Below, piece by piece: positions 1 to 7,748 of a stretch of DNA of 23,225 nucleotides. The position numbers and the translations under genes were made by a program. The first letter of the stretch is position 1. The number at the start of each line of letters is the position of its first letter. The notes under the pieces are model-generated. The model made no database searches. It saw only the letters and a program-made list of their open reading frames with translations, and was not told the origin of the DNA. This DNA comes from DASZZZ01 sp036260375 (GTDB lineage Bacteria > Actinomycetota > CADDZG01 > WHSQ01): the NCBI GenBank assembly GCA_036260375.1, contig DASZZZ010000102.1, positions 1 to 23,225 of the forward strand. The letters are read 5' to 3'.

Positions 1-684
1 GGCATCCCCGTCGGCAAGAGCCTGCGCGACCACGTCGGCGTCGGCTTCGTCTACGACGCGACGCCCGCGCTGAGGCGCGAGATCGCCGCGTACGCGGCCC
101 GCAACCCGCCGTTCTTCGCGCAGGTGTGCGTGCTCGCGCGCTCGCCCGCGTGCCCCGAGCACCTGTGGGACCTGTTCGTCTACCCGTGGCTCGAGCGCGA
201 CTGGAGCATCAGCGCCGCGGTCGTCGCGATGAAGCCGCGCTCGACCGGCACGGTGGCGCTCAACGGCCCCGACCCCGCCACGCCGCTCGCGATCGACCAC
301 GGGTTTCTGTCGGACCGGCGCGACGCCGAGGTCCTCACGCACGGCATCGAGGTGCTGCGTGACATCGTCCGGCGCGATCCCGTCGCGGCCTACGCCGGGC
401 GCGAGACGCTGCCAGGGGCCCACATCCGTGCCGGCATCTACGCGCGCGCCGGCGCGCGCGGCTTCTACCATCCCGTCGGGACGTGCCCGATCGGGCCCGT
501 CGTCGACCGCACGGGCGCGGTCCACGGCCACGAGGGGCTCTACGTCGCGGATGCCTCGATCATGCCGTCGATACCGCGCGCCAACACGAACCTCACCGTC
601 GCCGCCATCGCCGAGCGCATCGCCCGGCACCTCGCCGAACGAGACGGCGGCCGCGGCATCGCCACCGTTGTCGGCGTCGAGTGA
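1..684 (+). CDS. GMC-family FAD-dependent oxidoreductase, C-terminal part (5' end outside window)
   Basis: Frame 1 is open from the first base to the TGA at 682-684, giving the last 227 residues of a flavoprotein alcohol/sugar oxidoreductase of the glucose-methanol-choline family. The fragment starts at the conserved GxxLxDH stretch (GKSLRDHVGVGF), which in this family sits at about half length. The C-terminal GMC domain carries the active-site histidine in YHPVGTCPIG and the partner polar position in the PRANTNLTVAAIAERIA block, with VVD and LYVADASIMP between them. These are the FAD/catalytic signatures of the family. The N-terminal Rossmann GxGxxG region lies left of the window, so substrate and full length cannot be judged. 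It ends 25 bp from the stop of the convergent permease gene. The family call is firm; the substrate is unknown. Confidence 0.93.
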   Translation, partial: GIPVGKSLRDHVGVGFVYDATPALRREIAAYAARNPPFFAQVCVLARSPACPEHLWDLFVYPWLERDWSISAAVVAMKPRSTGTVALNGPDPATPLAIDHGFLSDRRDAEVLTHGIEVLRDIVRRDPVAAYAGRETLPGAHIRAGIYARAGARGFYHPVGTCPIGPVVDRTGAVHGHEGLYVADASIMPSIPRANTNLTVAAIAERIARHLAERDGGRGIATVVGVE

Positions 685-709
685 CGACGTCCCCAAGGGG
701 GTTGCGAGG

Positions 710-2983
710 CTACGGCGCGGCGTCGTCCTCGAGCAGGTACGGGACGCTCGCCACGACGACGCCGCGCTGGAACAGGAGATGTCGCTTCACGAGCAGGGCC
801 GTCTGACCGTGCAGGAGCTGATGGCGCGCCTTGGCCACGACGAACTCCGGTATCACCACGGTGACGACCGTGTCGACGCCGTCGGGCTCGAAGCGTCCGA
901 CGTAGTCGACGAGACTCCGCCCGATGTCGCGGTACGGCGAGTCGTCGAGCTCCAACGGAAGCTGGATCCCGTAGTCCATCCACTGCTCGGCGAGCCTTTC
1001 GGCCTGCGCTGGATCGAGCCCGAAGGAGACGGCTCTGAGGTCGGTGGGGTTCAGCGTCTCGGCGTACTCGATCGCCTGCAGCGTCGCGTTGTGAACGCCC
1101 GCGACGAGGACGACGACGTAGTTGCGCGCGGGCTCGCGGCACTCGTCGCGGTGCTCGTCGAGGTCGGCGTGGATGACAGGGACGTTGACGAGCTGCACGC
1201 CGCGTTCCGACAGGAACGACGCCTTGAGCCGCTGCAGGCGCGGTCGGCGCAACACGTGCCACAGCGTTCTGCGCTCGAGCAGCTCCGGGACGACGAGACT
1301 GTAGAAGTCCCCGCTCGGCAACTTGCTCCGCTCTCGTGCGAGGAACGCCTTGATCGACTCCGCCACGCCGCCCCGACGGTCGAGGACCGCGATGGGGATC
1401 TCCGGCGCGAGCCTCTTGAAAGGAGCGGCACACGCCTTGTCGAGCAGGATCGCCGTCGACGCACGGGGCCGGACCGAACGAACGAACCCGACCGCGTGGG
1501 CGACGGAGGCGTCGACCGTCTCGACCAGGACCGCCATGGAGTGCTCGCCGGGACGGCGGTCGGCCGGGCGGCGCTCGGGGAGGGCGAGCTGCGCCGCCAC
1601 GTGCGCGTAGTGGTGATGGATGCCGCGCATGAGCAGCATCAACAGTGGGATGCCGGCGACGACGATCCACGCGCCCGTCGTGAACTTGGTGGCGATGACG
1701 ACGCACAGGACGATGCCCGTCGTCGTGGCGCCGACGGCGTTGATCACGATGCTGCGCCGCCAGCCCGGCCTCCTCGCCCTCCTCCAGTGCACGACCATGC
1801 CGGTCTGCGACAGCGTGAACGACACGAAGACGCCGACGAGGTAGAGCTGGATCAACCGGTTCAGGTCGGCTCGGAAGACGACGATCAGCAGCGCCGCGAG
1901 GATCGACAGGGCGACGACGCCGTTCGAGAAGACGAGCCGGTCGCCGCGGTTCATCAGCTGCCTCGGCAGGAAGCGGTCGGTCGCGAGGATCGAGGCCAGA
2001 CGAGGGAAGTCGGCGAACGCGGTGTTCGCGGCGAGGATCAAGATGGCGGCGGTCGCCACCTGAACCGCGTAGAAGCCGAAGCCGCCGCCGAACACGGCGT
2101 GCGCGATGTCGCCGAGGACCGATGACTCCTGGCCGTGGACGTAGCGCACGTGCATCCGGTCGGCGAGCCACGACACGCCCAGGAACATCGAGATGCTCAT
2201 CGTGCCCATGATTGCGAGCGTCGTCGCCGCGTTCTTCGACTGCGGGTAGCGGAACGCCGGCACTCCGTCCGCGATCGCCTCCACGCCGGTGAGCGCGGTC
2301 GTGCCGGCCGCGAACGCGCGCAGGATCAAGAACGCGCCCAGCGTCGAGTGGGCGTGAAGCTCCGTTCCGGCACTGGCGGCCACCGGGCACCCCCCGAGGC
2401 ACTTGACGAACGCAGTGAGGAGCAGCCCGGCCATGGACGTCATGAACAGGTACGTCGGCACCGCGAAGAACACGCCCGACTCCTTGACCCCGCGCAGGTT
2501 GATCGTCGCGACGAACGCGATGAACAGCATCGCGATCTCGACTCGGAGATGACCGAGGCCGGGGGCCGCGGTGAGGACGGCCTGCGTCCCGGCGGTGATC
2601 GACACGGAGACCGTGAGGACGTAGTCGATCAACAGCGCGGACGCGGCGAGCAAGCCGGGGCCGACGCCGAGGTTCTCGCGCGACACGCGGTAGGCGCCTC
2701 CACCCATCGGATAGGCGCGCACCGTCTGGCGGTACGACGCGACGACGAGCGCGAGCAGACATGCGACCGCGATGGAGATCGGGACGACGCGCGACAGGGC
2801 CACCGCTCCGGCGGCTCCGAGCACCAGCAGGATCTCCTGCGTGGCGTACGCGACCGACGAGAGCGCGTCCGAGGAGAAGACCGGCAGCGCAATCGCCTTC
2901 GGGAGCAGCGTGTGACCCATGGCCGACGTCGCCATCGGCGGTCCCAACACGACGCGCTTGAGGACCTCGGTCGACCGTGCCAT
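710..2983 (-). CDS. KimA-like APC-superfamily permease (probable K+ uptake)
   Basis: A 757-residue membrane transporter of the amino acid-polyamine-cation superfamily. TM1 holds SSDALSSVAYATQE (residues 37-50), the diagnostic block of KimA (YdaO)-type high-affinity potassium importers; D39 and Y46 match residues that, from memory, line the ion path in KimA. YPMGGGAYRVSRENLG (91-106), INLRGVKESG (161-170), TTALTGVEAIADGVPAF (228-244) and YLVGVFVSFTLSQTG (381-395) are the other conserved blocks. About 12 TM helices span 30-452, followed by a soluble cytoplasmic tail of about 305 residues. That is longer than in the roughly 600-aa Bacillus KimA. The ATG at 2983 is preceded by GGGGA about 11 bases upstream. 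The gene is divergent from a KdpDE-like pair, which supports K+ as the substrate. An actinobacterial amino-acid permease is the alternative. Confidence 0.85.
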   Translation of the reverse strand: MARSTEVLKRVVLGPPMATSAMGHTLLPKAIALPVFSSDALSSVAYATQEILLVLGAAGAVALSRVVPISIAVACLLALVVASYRQTVRAYPMGGGAYRVSRENLGVGPGLLAASALLIDYVLTVSVSITAGTQAVLTAAPGLGHLRVEIAMLFIAFVATINLRGVKESGVFFAVPTYLFMTSMAGLLLTAFVKCLGGCPVAASAGTELHAHSTLGAFLILRAFAAGTTALTGVEAIADGVPAFRYPQSKNAATTLAIMGTMSISMFLGVSWLADRMHVRYVHGQESSVLGDIAHAVFGGGFGFYAVQVATAAILILAANTAFADFPRLASILATDRFLPRQLMNRGDRLVFSNGVVALSILAALLIVVFRADLNRLIQLYLVGVFVSFTLSQTGMVVHWRRARRPGWRRSIVINAVGATTTGIVLCVVIATKFTTGAWIVVAGIPLLMLLMRGIHHHYAHVAAQLALPERRPADRRPGEHSMAVLVETVDASVAHAVGFVRSVRPRASTAILLDKACAAPFKRLAPEIPIAVLDRRGGVAESIKAFLARERSKLPSGDFYSLVVPELLERRTLWHVLRRPRLQRLKASFLSERGVQLVNVPVIHADLDEHRDECREPARNYVVVLVAGVHNATLQAIEYAETLNPTDLRAVSFGLDPAQAERLAEQWMDYGIQLPLELDDSPYRDIGRSLVDYVGRFEPDGVDTVVTVVIPEFVVAKARHQLLHGQTALLVKRHLLFQRGVVVASVPYLLEDDAAP

Positions 2984-3007
2984 GGGCTCGATGGTCCCCG
3001 CGGGGGC

Positions 3008-3060
3008 GTTATGACGACGTCAGGAACCGGGGCGTGCGCGTAAGGATTTCGTAGGGGTTT
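3008..3060. promoter_or_regulatory. Putative KdpE-type operator in the divergent spacer
   Basis: CGTAAGGATTT (3039-3049) is followed without a gap by CGTAGGGGTTT (3050-3060): two 11-mers agreeing at 9 of 11 positions. Abutting 10-11 bp direct repeats are the usual docking site for dimers of OmpR/KdpE-family winged-helix regulators, and the KdpE-like gene lies just to the right. On the minus strand a CATAAC hexamer (3008-3013) could be the permease -10, which would put the repeat at about -38 to -59, an activator position. An 11-bp palindrome TGACGACGTCA (3012-3022) lies in the same promoter spacer. The repeat is seen; the function is inferred. Confidence 0.55.
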
Positions 3061-3077
3061 GCGCCGCTCGACGGCGC
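3061..3077. promoter_or_regulatory. Hairpin in kinase leader
   Basis: GCGCCG (3061-3066) and CGGCGC (3072-3077) form a perfect 6-bp inverted repeat with a 5-base loop. It lies between the putative operator and the kinase ribosome binding site (GGAGGA at 3093-3098). It may be a leader hairpin or part of a binding site; in DNA this GC-rich it could also be chance. Confidence 0.25.
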
Positions 3078-3108
3078 GCTAGACGAGGGCTCGGAGGACA
3101 ATCGACGG

Positions 3109-4560
3109 ATGGATCTCGCACCCCGGAGGTGGTCGGGCCCCGCGCGCTGGACGCGCTCGCTCGGCGCGGCGCTCGTCCTCCCGGCGACCGTGACGCTGCT
3201 CGCGATACCGAAGCAGCATCCTTCGAACGCGGTCGTCGCGGTGCTCTACGTGCTCGCCGTCGTGGTCGTGGCGCGGCTCGGCGGAGCCGTCGCAGGAGTC
3301 GTCGCGGCGCTCGTCTCGTTCCTGTGTCTGAACTTCTTCTTCACGTCGCCGTTGCACACGTTCGCCGTCGCGTCGTCGGAGGACGTCGCGGCGCTGTTCG
3401 TGTTCCTCGCGACCGCGATCGTCGTCGGGCTCCTTCTGTCCGCGACGTTGGAGGCCAAGGCCGACGCCGAGCGGCGCGAGCTCGAGGCGAGCCTGTTCAA
3501 CCGGCTTGCGACGCGCCTGCTGTCGGGCGCTCCCGTGTCGCAGGTCCTGTCGACGTTCGCCGAGGGCGTATGCGACGTGTTCGGGTTCGCTCGCTGCCGC
3601 ATCACGACGCCGTTCACCGATCCGGTCGACGTCGTGCGCGCGGGTTCGTCGAACCGTCACGCGGTCCCCATCCGCGCGCGCGAGCCGCTCGGCGAGCTCG
3701 CGGTGTGGAGCTCGGACGACGCGCGTCTGCGGCCGCACGAGCAGACGGTCGTCGAGTCCCTCGCGACCCGTCTCGCCCTCGCGCTCGAGGGCGTGCGGCT
3801 GACGACCGAAGTACGGCGCGCGGAGCTCGAGGCACAGGCGAGCCAGCTCAAGGCCGCGCTGTTCTCGGGCGTCACCCACGACGTCAAGACGCCGCTTGCC
3901 GCGATAACGACGTCGGTCACGAGCCTCATCGACGGGCGCGGGTTCTCGGATGCGGACCGCAGGGCGCATCTCGACACGATCAGGCAGGAGGCCGAGCGCC
4001 TGCACCGCGTCGTCAACAACCTCCTCGACGTCGCGCGGCTCAGGGCGGGCGCGCTGGCCCCGGCCAGGAGGCCCGCGGCGATCGACGAGCTGATGGAGAG
4101 CGTCGTCAACCGCCTGCGGCCGATGCTCGAGGGCAGGCAGATCGACATGCGCATCGGCGACGACGTCCCGGAGGTCCCGATGGACGTCGTCCAGATCGAT
4201 CAGGTGCTCACGAACCTGCTCGAGAACGCGGTGAAGTTCAGCCCGTCGGGCACGCCGATATCGCTGCTCGCGGTGGGGAGCGACGAGGGCGTGCGCGTGA
4301 CGGTCTCCGATCGCGGTCCCGGCATCCCAAAGCACGACCGGGAGCGCGTCTTCGAGCCGTTCGAGCGCGCGCAGACGTCGGCGTCGGGCACCGGTCTGGG
4401 CCTTGCGATATCGAACGCGATCGTGACCGCGCACGGGGGCCGCATGTGGGTCGCCGACAACCCGTTGGGCGGTGCTGCGTTCACCTTCGAGCTTCCGTGC
4501 GCGTCGCCTTCGGACAGAGAGGAGGCGGTCGATGTCCGATCGGGTCCTCGTAGTCGATGA
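3109..4560 (+). CDS. KdpD-like sensor histidine kinase lacking the KdpD/USP N-terminal domains
   Basis: A 483-residue membrane sensor kinase. Hydrophobic helices at about 18-35, 41-75 and 92-112, with LNFFFTSPLHTF (74-85), match the DUF4118 four-helix sensor bundle of KdpD. A GAF-like region follows (about 125-235). The HisKA H-box is FSGVTHDVKTPLAAI with phospho-acceptor H257. The ATPase domain has the N-box NLLENAVKFSP (N373), G1 DRGPGIP (401-407) and G2 GTGLGLAI (427-434). The long cytosolic KdpD and universal-stress domains that precede DUF4118 in E. coli KdpD (about 894 aa) are absent. The ATG at 3109 has GGAGGA ten bases upstream. The next gene starts inside its last 29 bases, so the two are co-translated partners. 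Role inferred: sensing K+ limitation or turgor and phosphorylating the KdpE-like regulator. Confidence 0.9.
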   Translation: MDLAPRRWSGPARWTRSLGAALVLPATVTLLAIPKQHPSNAVVAVLYVLAVVVVARLGGAVAGVVAALVSFLCLNFFFTSPLHTFAVASSEDVAALFVFLATAIVVGLLLSATLEAKADAERRELEASLFNRLATRLLSGAPVSQVLSTFAEGVCDVFGFARCRITTPFTDPVDVVRAGSSNRHAVPIRAREPLGELAVWSSDDARLRPHEQTVVESLATRLALALEGVRLTTEVRRAELEAQASQLKAALFSGVTHDVKTPLAAITTSVTSLIDGRGFSDADRRAHLDTIRQEAERLHRVVNNLLDVARLRAGALAPARRPAAIDELMESVVNRLRPMLEGRQIDMRIGDDVPEVPMDVVQIDQVLTNLLENAVKFSPSGTPISLLAVGSDEGVRVTVSDRGPGIPKHDRERVFEPFERAQTSASGTGLGLAISNAIVTAHGGRMWVADNPLGGAAFTFELPCASPSDREEAVDVRSGPRSR

Positions 4561-5236
4561 CGACGTCCACATGCGCAAGGCCGTGGTCAACGCGCTGCGC
4601 GCGCGCGGTTACGAGGTGCTGGTGGCCGAGACCGGCGAGGTCGCGCTCGCTCTCGCCGCGGAGGAGGAGCTCGACCTCGTGCTGCTCGACCTCGGGCTGC
4701 CCGGGATCGAGGGGCACGAGGTCATCGAGCGCCTGCGGGCGTGGTCGGAGCTCCCCGTGATCGTCGTCTCGGTGCGCGACGGCCAGGAGGACAAGGTCGC
4801 CGCGCTCGACGCGGGCGCCGACGACTTCGTCACCAAGCCGTTCGGCATGAAGGAGCTGCTGGCGCGGATGCGCGCGGTTCGCAGGCGGGCCGCGCCGGAC
4901 GGCGACGCCGGTCCGGTCCTTCGCTTCGGCGAGCTCGAGATCGACCTCGTCAAGAAGCTCGTGAAGCTCGCCGGCGACCCCGTCCACCTGACGCCGACCG
5001 AATACCGGCTGTTGGAGGCGATGGCGACCAACCCCGGCAAGCTGCTGACGCACGGATGGCTGCTGAGGAGAGTGTGGGGGCCGGGGTACGGGACCGAGTC
5101 GAACTACCTCCGTCTCTTCGTGCGCCAGCTCCGCCAGAAGCTCCACGACACGCCCTCGGACCCGAGGTGGATCACGACCGAGCCCGGGCTCGGCTACCGC
5201 TGGCTCCCCGAGCCCCGCGTCCGAGAGCGGTCCTGA
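4532..5236 (+). CDS. kdpE: KdpE-like OmpR-family response regulator
   Basis: A 234-residue DNA-binding response regulator. The receiver domain has acidic residues D9-D11, phospho-acceptor D53 (LVLLDLGLPG), S80 and K102 (VTKPFG). The C-terminal winged helix (about 127-230) has TPTEYRLLEAMATNPGKLLT, the NYLRLFVRQLRQKL recognition region and a closing TEPGLGYRW typical of KdpE. The start is the ATG at 4532, which yields MSDRVLVVDDD and has AGAGGAGG about 7 bases upstream; an upstream in-frame extension exists but would only add kinase-overlapping residues. It overlaps the kinase gene by 29 bases, so the pair is translationally linked. The likely target is the tandem repeat at 3039-3060, through which it may control the KimA-like permease and its own operon. 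No kdpFABC genes are in the window. Confidence 0.9.
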   Translation: MSDRVLVVDDDVHMRKAVVNALRARGYEVLVAETGEVALALAAEEELDLVLLDLGLPGIEGHEVIERLRAWSELPVIVVSVRDGQEDKVAALDAGADDFVTKPFGMKELLARMRAVRRRAAPDGDAGPVLRFGELEIDLVKKLVKLAGDPVHLTPTEYRLLEAMATNPGKLLTHGWLLRRVWGPGYGTESNYLRLFVRQLRQKLHDTPSDPRWITTEPGLGYRWLPEPRVRERS

Positions 5237-5335
5237 GGTTACGGCCAGCCGCTGAGCAGAGGCGCGCCCTCGCCGACCGTCCAGGGCGTCGCGTCGACGA
5301 CTGAGAGTGCGATCTTGCGTCGCTCGATCGGCGAG

Positions 5336-5743
5336 CTACGCCTGCTCCAGCGAGAACTTCTCCCACTCGCCGATGCCGGGCCGGTTCGCGACGAGCTCGC
5401 GCCCGCCGCCGTTCTCCGCGCAGACGTAGGACGAGTCGGCCGTCTGCAGCGAAATCTTGTCCTCGGGCCACCACATGTACCGGAACGTCTCCCACTCGCC
5501 GATCGCGTCGCGGTTCGCGACGAGCTCGCGGCCGCCGCCGTTCTCCGCGCAGACGTATTGGCCGTTCATAGCGACGAGCGCGACGGTGCCGCGGTCGGGT
5601 CCCGCCTGCGACAACCACTCGAAGCGAAAGATCTCCCATGGACCTTTCTGGGAGCGATTCGCGACCAGCTCACGGCCCCCACCGCCTTCAGCGCAGACGT
5701 ATGACGCGTTGTGTGTGACGATCGCAGCGCGTTCGATCGGCAT
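5336..5743 (-). CDS. Small fascin-like beta-trefoil protein with three internal repeats
   Basis: A 135-residue protein made almost entirely of three copies of a roughly 43-48-residue unit. Each unit carries (N)xxYVCAExGGGRELVANR, then G(P/E)WExFR or a close variant. Such units build the three-lobed fascin-like beta-trefoil, a fold used for binding glycans or other ligands. No signal peptide or TM segment is visible, so a cytoplasmic location is the default. The ATG at 5743 is chosen over longer in-frame starts because AAAGGAGG lies just upstream. Repeats 2 and 3 are nearly identical at DNA level (5511-5557 versus 5382-5428). The gene converges on the kdpE-like gene with 99 bp between them. 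The fold call is fairly firm; the biological role is unknown. Confidence 0.82.
   Translation of the reverse strand: MPIERAAIVTHNASYVCAEGGGGRELVANRSQKGPWEIFRFEWLSQAGPDRGTVALVAMNGQYVCAENGGGRELVANRDAIGEWETFRYMWWPEDKISLQTADSSYVCAENGGGRELVANRPGIGEWEKFSLEQA
5382..5557. repeat. Near-identical 47-bp direct repeats inside the fascin-like gene
   Basis: 5382-5428 and 5511-5557 match at all but one of about 47 positions and are 129 bp (43 codons) apart. They encode the GGGRELVANR block of two trefoil lobes. A third, more diverged copy starts near 5655. Identity this high points to recent intragenic duplication or gene conversion. Confidence 0.8.
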
Positions 5744-5840
5744 CGATCCTCCTTTCGTTGGACGGCTCTCGCCGCGTGCAGGCCTCACGCTAGCCGGTGG
5801 CCGAGGACGGCCCATGACGGAGTCGGGACGCGCGACGAGA

Positions 5841-5900
5841 CCCGATCTTCTGCGACGCGCCGACTGCGACGCGGTTGGCGACGAGCTCGCTGCCTCCGCC
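5841..5900 (-). pseudogene. Orphan fragment of a fascin-like repeat
   Basis: On the minus strand 5900-5871 reads GGGSELVANR and 5870-5841 continues VAVGASQKIG, a clear relative of the GGGRELVANRDAIGEWE block of the adjacent intact gene. The same frame meets a TAG at 5919-5921 just upstream, the YVCAE half is missing, and no start or ribosome binding site serves it. It lies upstream of the intact gene and in a different phase from it. It looks like the remnant of an extra lobe or a truncated paralogue. Confidence 0.6.
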
Positions 5901-5977
5901 GTCCGGCGACGGACGACGCTACCGACCGAGGGGCGCGAGCCCGGTCGCGCGCGGCCACCGCGGTCGGGCGGCGGGCG

Positions 5978-6876
5978 CTACGGACCGAGGGCGGGGAGCT
6001 CGGGCGAGAAGTCGAGGGCGACCGACGGTTCGTTGCCGCGGATCTCGTCGTCGGGCGACGTCGCCGTCGCCACGTGGCGCCCGCCGTCGAGCGTGAGCGC
6101 GACGGTGTAGCGGAACGGTCCGGCGCCGAGCTTCGCCGCCTCCAGGCCCTCGGAGTCGGGACCGTCCCAGTACACGGTCCCTCGGGCAGGCACCGAGCCC
6201 GCGCGCGCGCCGCGTCGAACGTCAGCGCGTTGCCGTCGCGCGACTCGACGGTGACCGTCGCATGCGCGCGGCGCGGCGTGCGCGCGAGGTTCGACACGTG
6301 GATCTGGACGCCGTAGCTGTCGACGTTCCCGTCGTTGTCGGCGAGGATCGCGGCGCGCGCCCGCGGCTCCGGCAGCGGGCCGTCGGCCGGCGTCGTCCAG
6401 CCGAACGTCACGACGAGGTCGCCGTCGCCCCTGCCGGTCAAGGTCACCTCGTAGTCGCCGGCGTAGCCGGCCCGGCGCAGGAAGAACGCGCCCTCCTGCG
6501 TCTCCTCGAGCGGCACCGTCTGGACGCGTCCGCAGCGCTCGCCCGCGGGCGTGAAGGGACGCCTCGAACGACCACCCCGGCAACGGTACTCGACCACGAC
6601 CTCGCGGTCGTCGCCGACGTGCGGGGGATGCCCCGGAGGTATGCCGTCGGCGCAACCGTTGCCGTAGCAGTACGTCCACGGCTCCAGCGCGATCGATCTC
6701 TCCGACGTCGTGACCGTCACGGGCGGCGGCGCCTCCGGGACGCCGGGGGCCGCGCTCGTGGAGCGCGGTCTCGTCGGCGACGCGTGCCCGCATGCGACCG
6801 ACGAAGTGCGGTTGGCTCCTCGACATCGGTAAAGAGGATCGTCAGCCACGGTGTTCGTCGACGCCGTGTTCGTCAC
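5978..6876 (-). pseudogene. Frameshifted gene for a proline-rich, probably exported protein of unknown function
   Basis: Protein-like sequence is spread over two minus-strand frames. The first frame, from GTG 6876, gives SVACGHASPT, TTSERSIALEPWTYCYGNGC, GRGDGDLVVTFGWTTP and DNDGNVDSYGVQIHVSNLAR. It loses sense after NALTFDAARA, at the GC-dinucleotide run near 6200-6211. The second frame then continues GTVYWDGPDSEGLEAAKLGAG, TVALTLDGGRHVATAT, DDEIRGNEPSV and LDFSPELPALGP, ending at TAG 5978. A short island in the second frame (VPLPGWSFEAS, near 6563-6590) inside the first frame suggests two more compensating indels. No hydrophobic signal peptide is present at the visible start, although SVAC could be a worn lipobox. 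Most likely a decaying gene; assembly error in GC runs is the alternative. I do not recognise a named family. Confidence 0.65.
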
Positions 6877-7612
6877 TCAGGATTCGCTCGATCCGTTCGA
6901 GGCGCTCCGTGATCTCCTCGACACGCGGGTCAATGTCCTCTTCCTCGTGCCGCTCGACGAAGAATGACGCAAGCGATCCCGCGAGCAGGCCGAAGACACC
7001 GATCCCCACGAGCATGAGGAAGACGCCGACGCCCCGCCCCGCTGCGGTCGTCGGGAACGTGTCTCCGTACCCGACGGTGGTGATCGTCGTCGCCGCCCAC
7101 CAAAGCGCCTCCGCGTACGACTCGATGTTCGCCTCCTCGGCCCCGTCCTCGAACACCACCACGAGACCGGCGGACGCGCAGCACACGATCGCCGTGACGA
7201 GCAGCGCATAGTGAAGCTTGTGTCGCCTGACGACGTCGTGACCGGCGTCGAGAGCTCGACCGAGAAAGACAACGACGCGTACGGCTCGTAGAAGCCGCAG
7301 CAACCGCGCCGAGCGCACGACGCGCAGGGGTCGAAGGAACGGCAGCGCGATGACGAACAGGTCGATCTTGTTCGAGCGGACGAACGCCCACTTCGCCGGT
7401 GCGAGATACAGCCGCACGAGGTACTCGAGCGCGAACGCGCTCCAGATGAACCAATCGAGAACCTCGATGGCGTCCTCGGCCTCATCGGATAGGTCGAAGA
7501 CGAGCGGCGCTAGCAGGAGCGGGACGATTGCGAGCGCGAGGACGAGCATCGGCACAGCCGTCGCCCGCTCGAACCGTTCCAGCGCCTCGGCGTCCCCGCG
7601 CCGGCTCTTCAC
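6842..7612 (-). CDS. Voltage-gated-type potassium channel, six TM segments
   Basis: A 256-residue ion channel subunit that would assemble as a tetramer in the membrane. S1 is at about 18-40 and S2 at about 52-72. An S3/S4 region (82-118) has regularly spaced arginines (LRPLRVVRSARLLRLLRAVR), a voltage-sensor pattern. S5 follows at about 135-155. The pore loop carries the K+ selectivity filter TTVGYGD (178-184), then S6 (195-220). A charged C-terminal tail with heptad-like VEEITERLERIERIL (231-245) could be a coiled-coil tetramerisation helix. No RCK/TrkA domain is present. The GTG at 7612 has no strong ribosome binding site, so the start is less certain than the rest. The selectivity filter makes K+ conduction secure by family knowledge. 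Its position a few kb from KimA/KdpDE-like genes adds to a local K+ theme. Confidence 0.9.
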   Translation of the reverse strand: MKSRRGDAEALERFERATAVPMLVLALAIVPLLLAPLVFDLSDEAEDAIEVLDWFIWSAFALEYLVRLYLAPAKWAFVRSNKIDLFVIALPFLRPLRVVRSARLLRLLRAVRVVVFLGRALDAGHDVVRRHKLHYALLVTAIVCCASAGLVVVFEDGAEEANIESYAEALWWAATTITTVGYGDTFPTTAAGRGVGVFLMLVGIGVFGLLAGSLASFFVERHEEEDIDPRVEEITERLERIERILSDEHGVDEHRG

Positions 7613-7748
7613 GCCCGCGACCCGCGCATCCGCTGTGGGGTCGGTGCCATCCTGTTCGTCATGTATTACGCGCGCTGACAGCGGGCCAACACCAGGACCG
7701 CCCAGCCTGAGTCAGCATGAAGTTCGTCACACAGAGGAGATCCGCGCG

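Noticed and set aside
359..2125. Long plus-strand open frame of Arg/Asp-rich composition overlapping the permease
   Set aside because: It is an antisense shadow caused by high GC and codon bias. The minus-strand permease has clear TM helices and family motifs; this frame has none.
2984..3108. c-di-AMP (ydaO-type) riboswitch upstream of the KimA-like gene
   Set aside because: The whole divergent spacer is 125 bp and the predicted leader is about 20 nt, too short for that roughly 120-nt structure. I saw none of its expected pairing.
5239..5335. Minus-strand peptide ending TPWTVGEGAPLLSGWP after the fascin-like stop
   Set aside because: It looks somewhat protein-like and might be a gene remnant, but it has no start, no ribosome binding site and no family I recognise.
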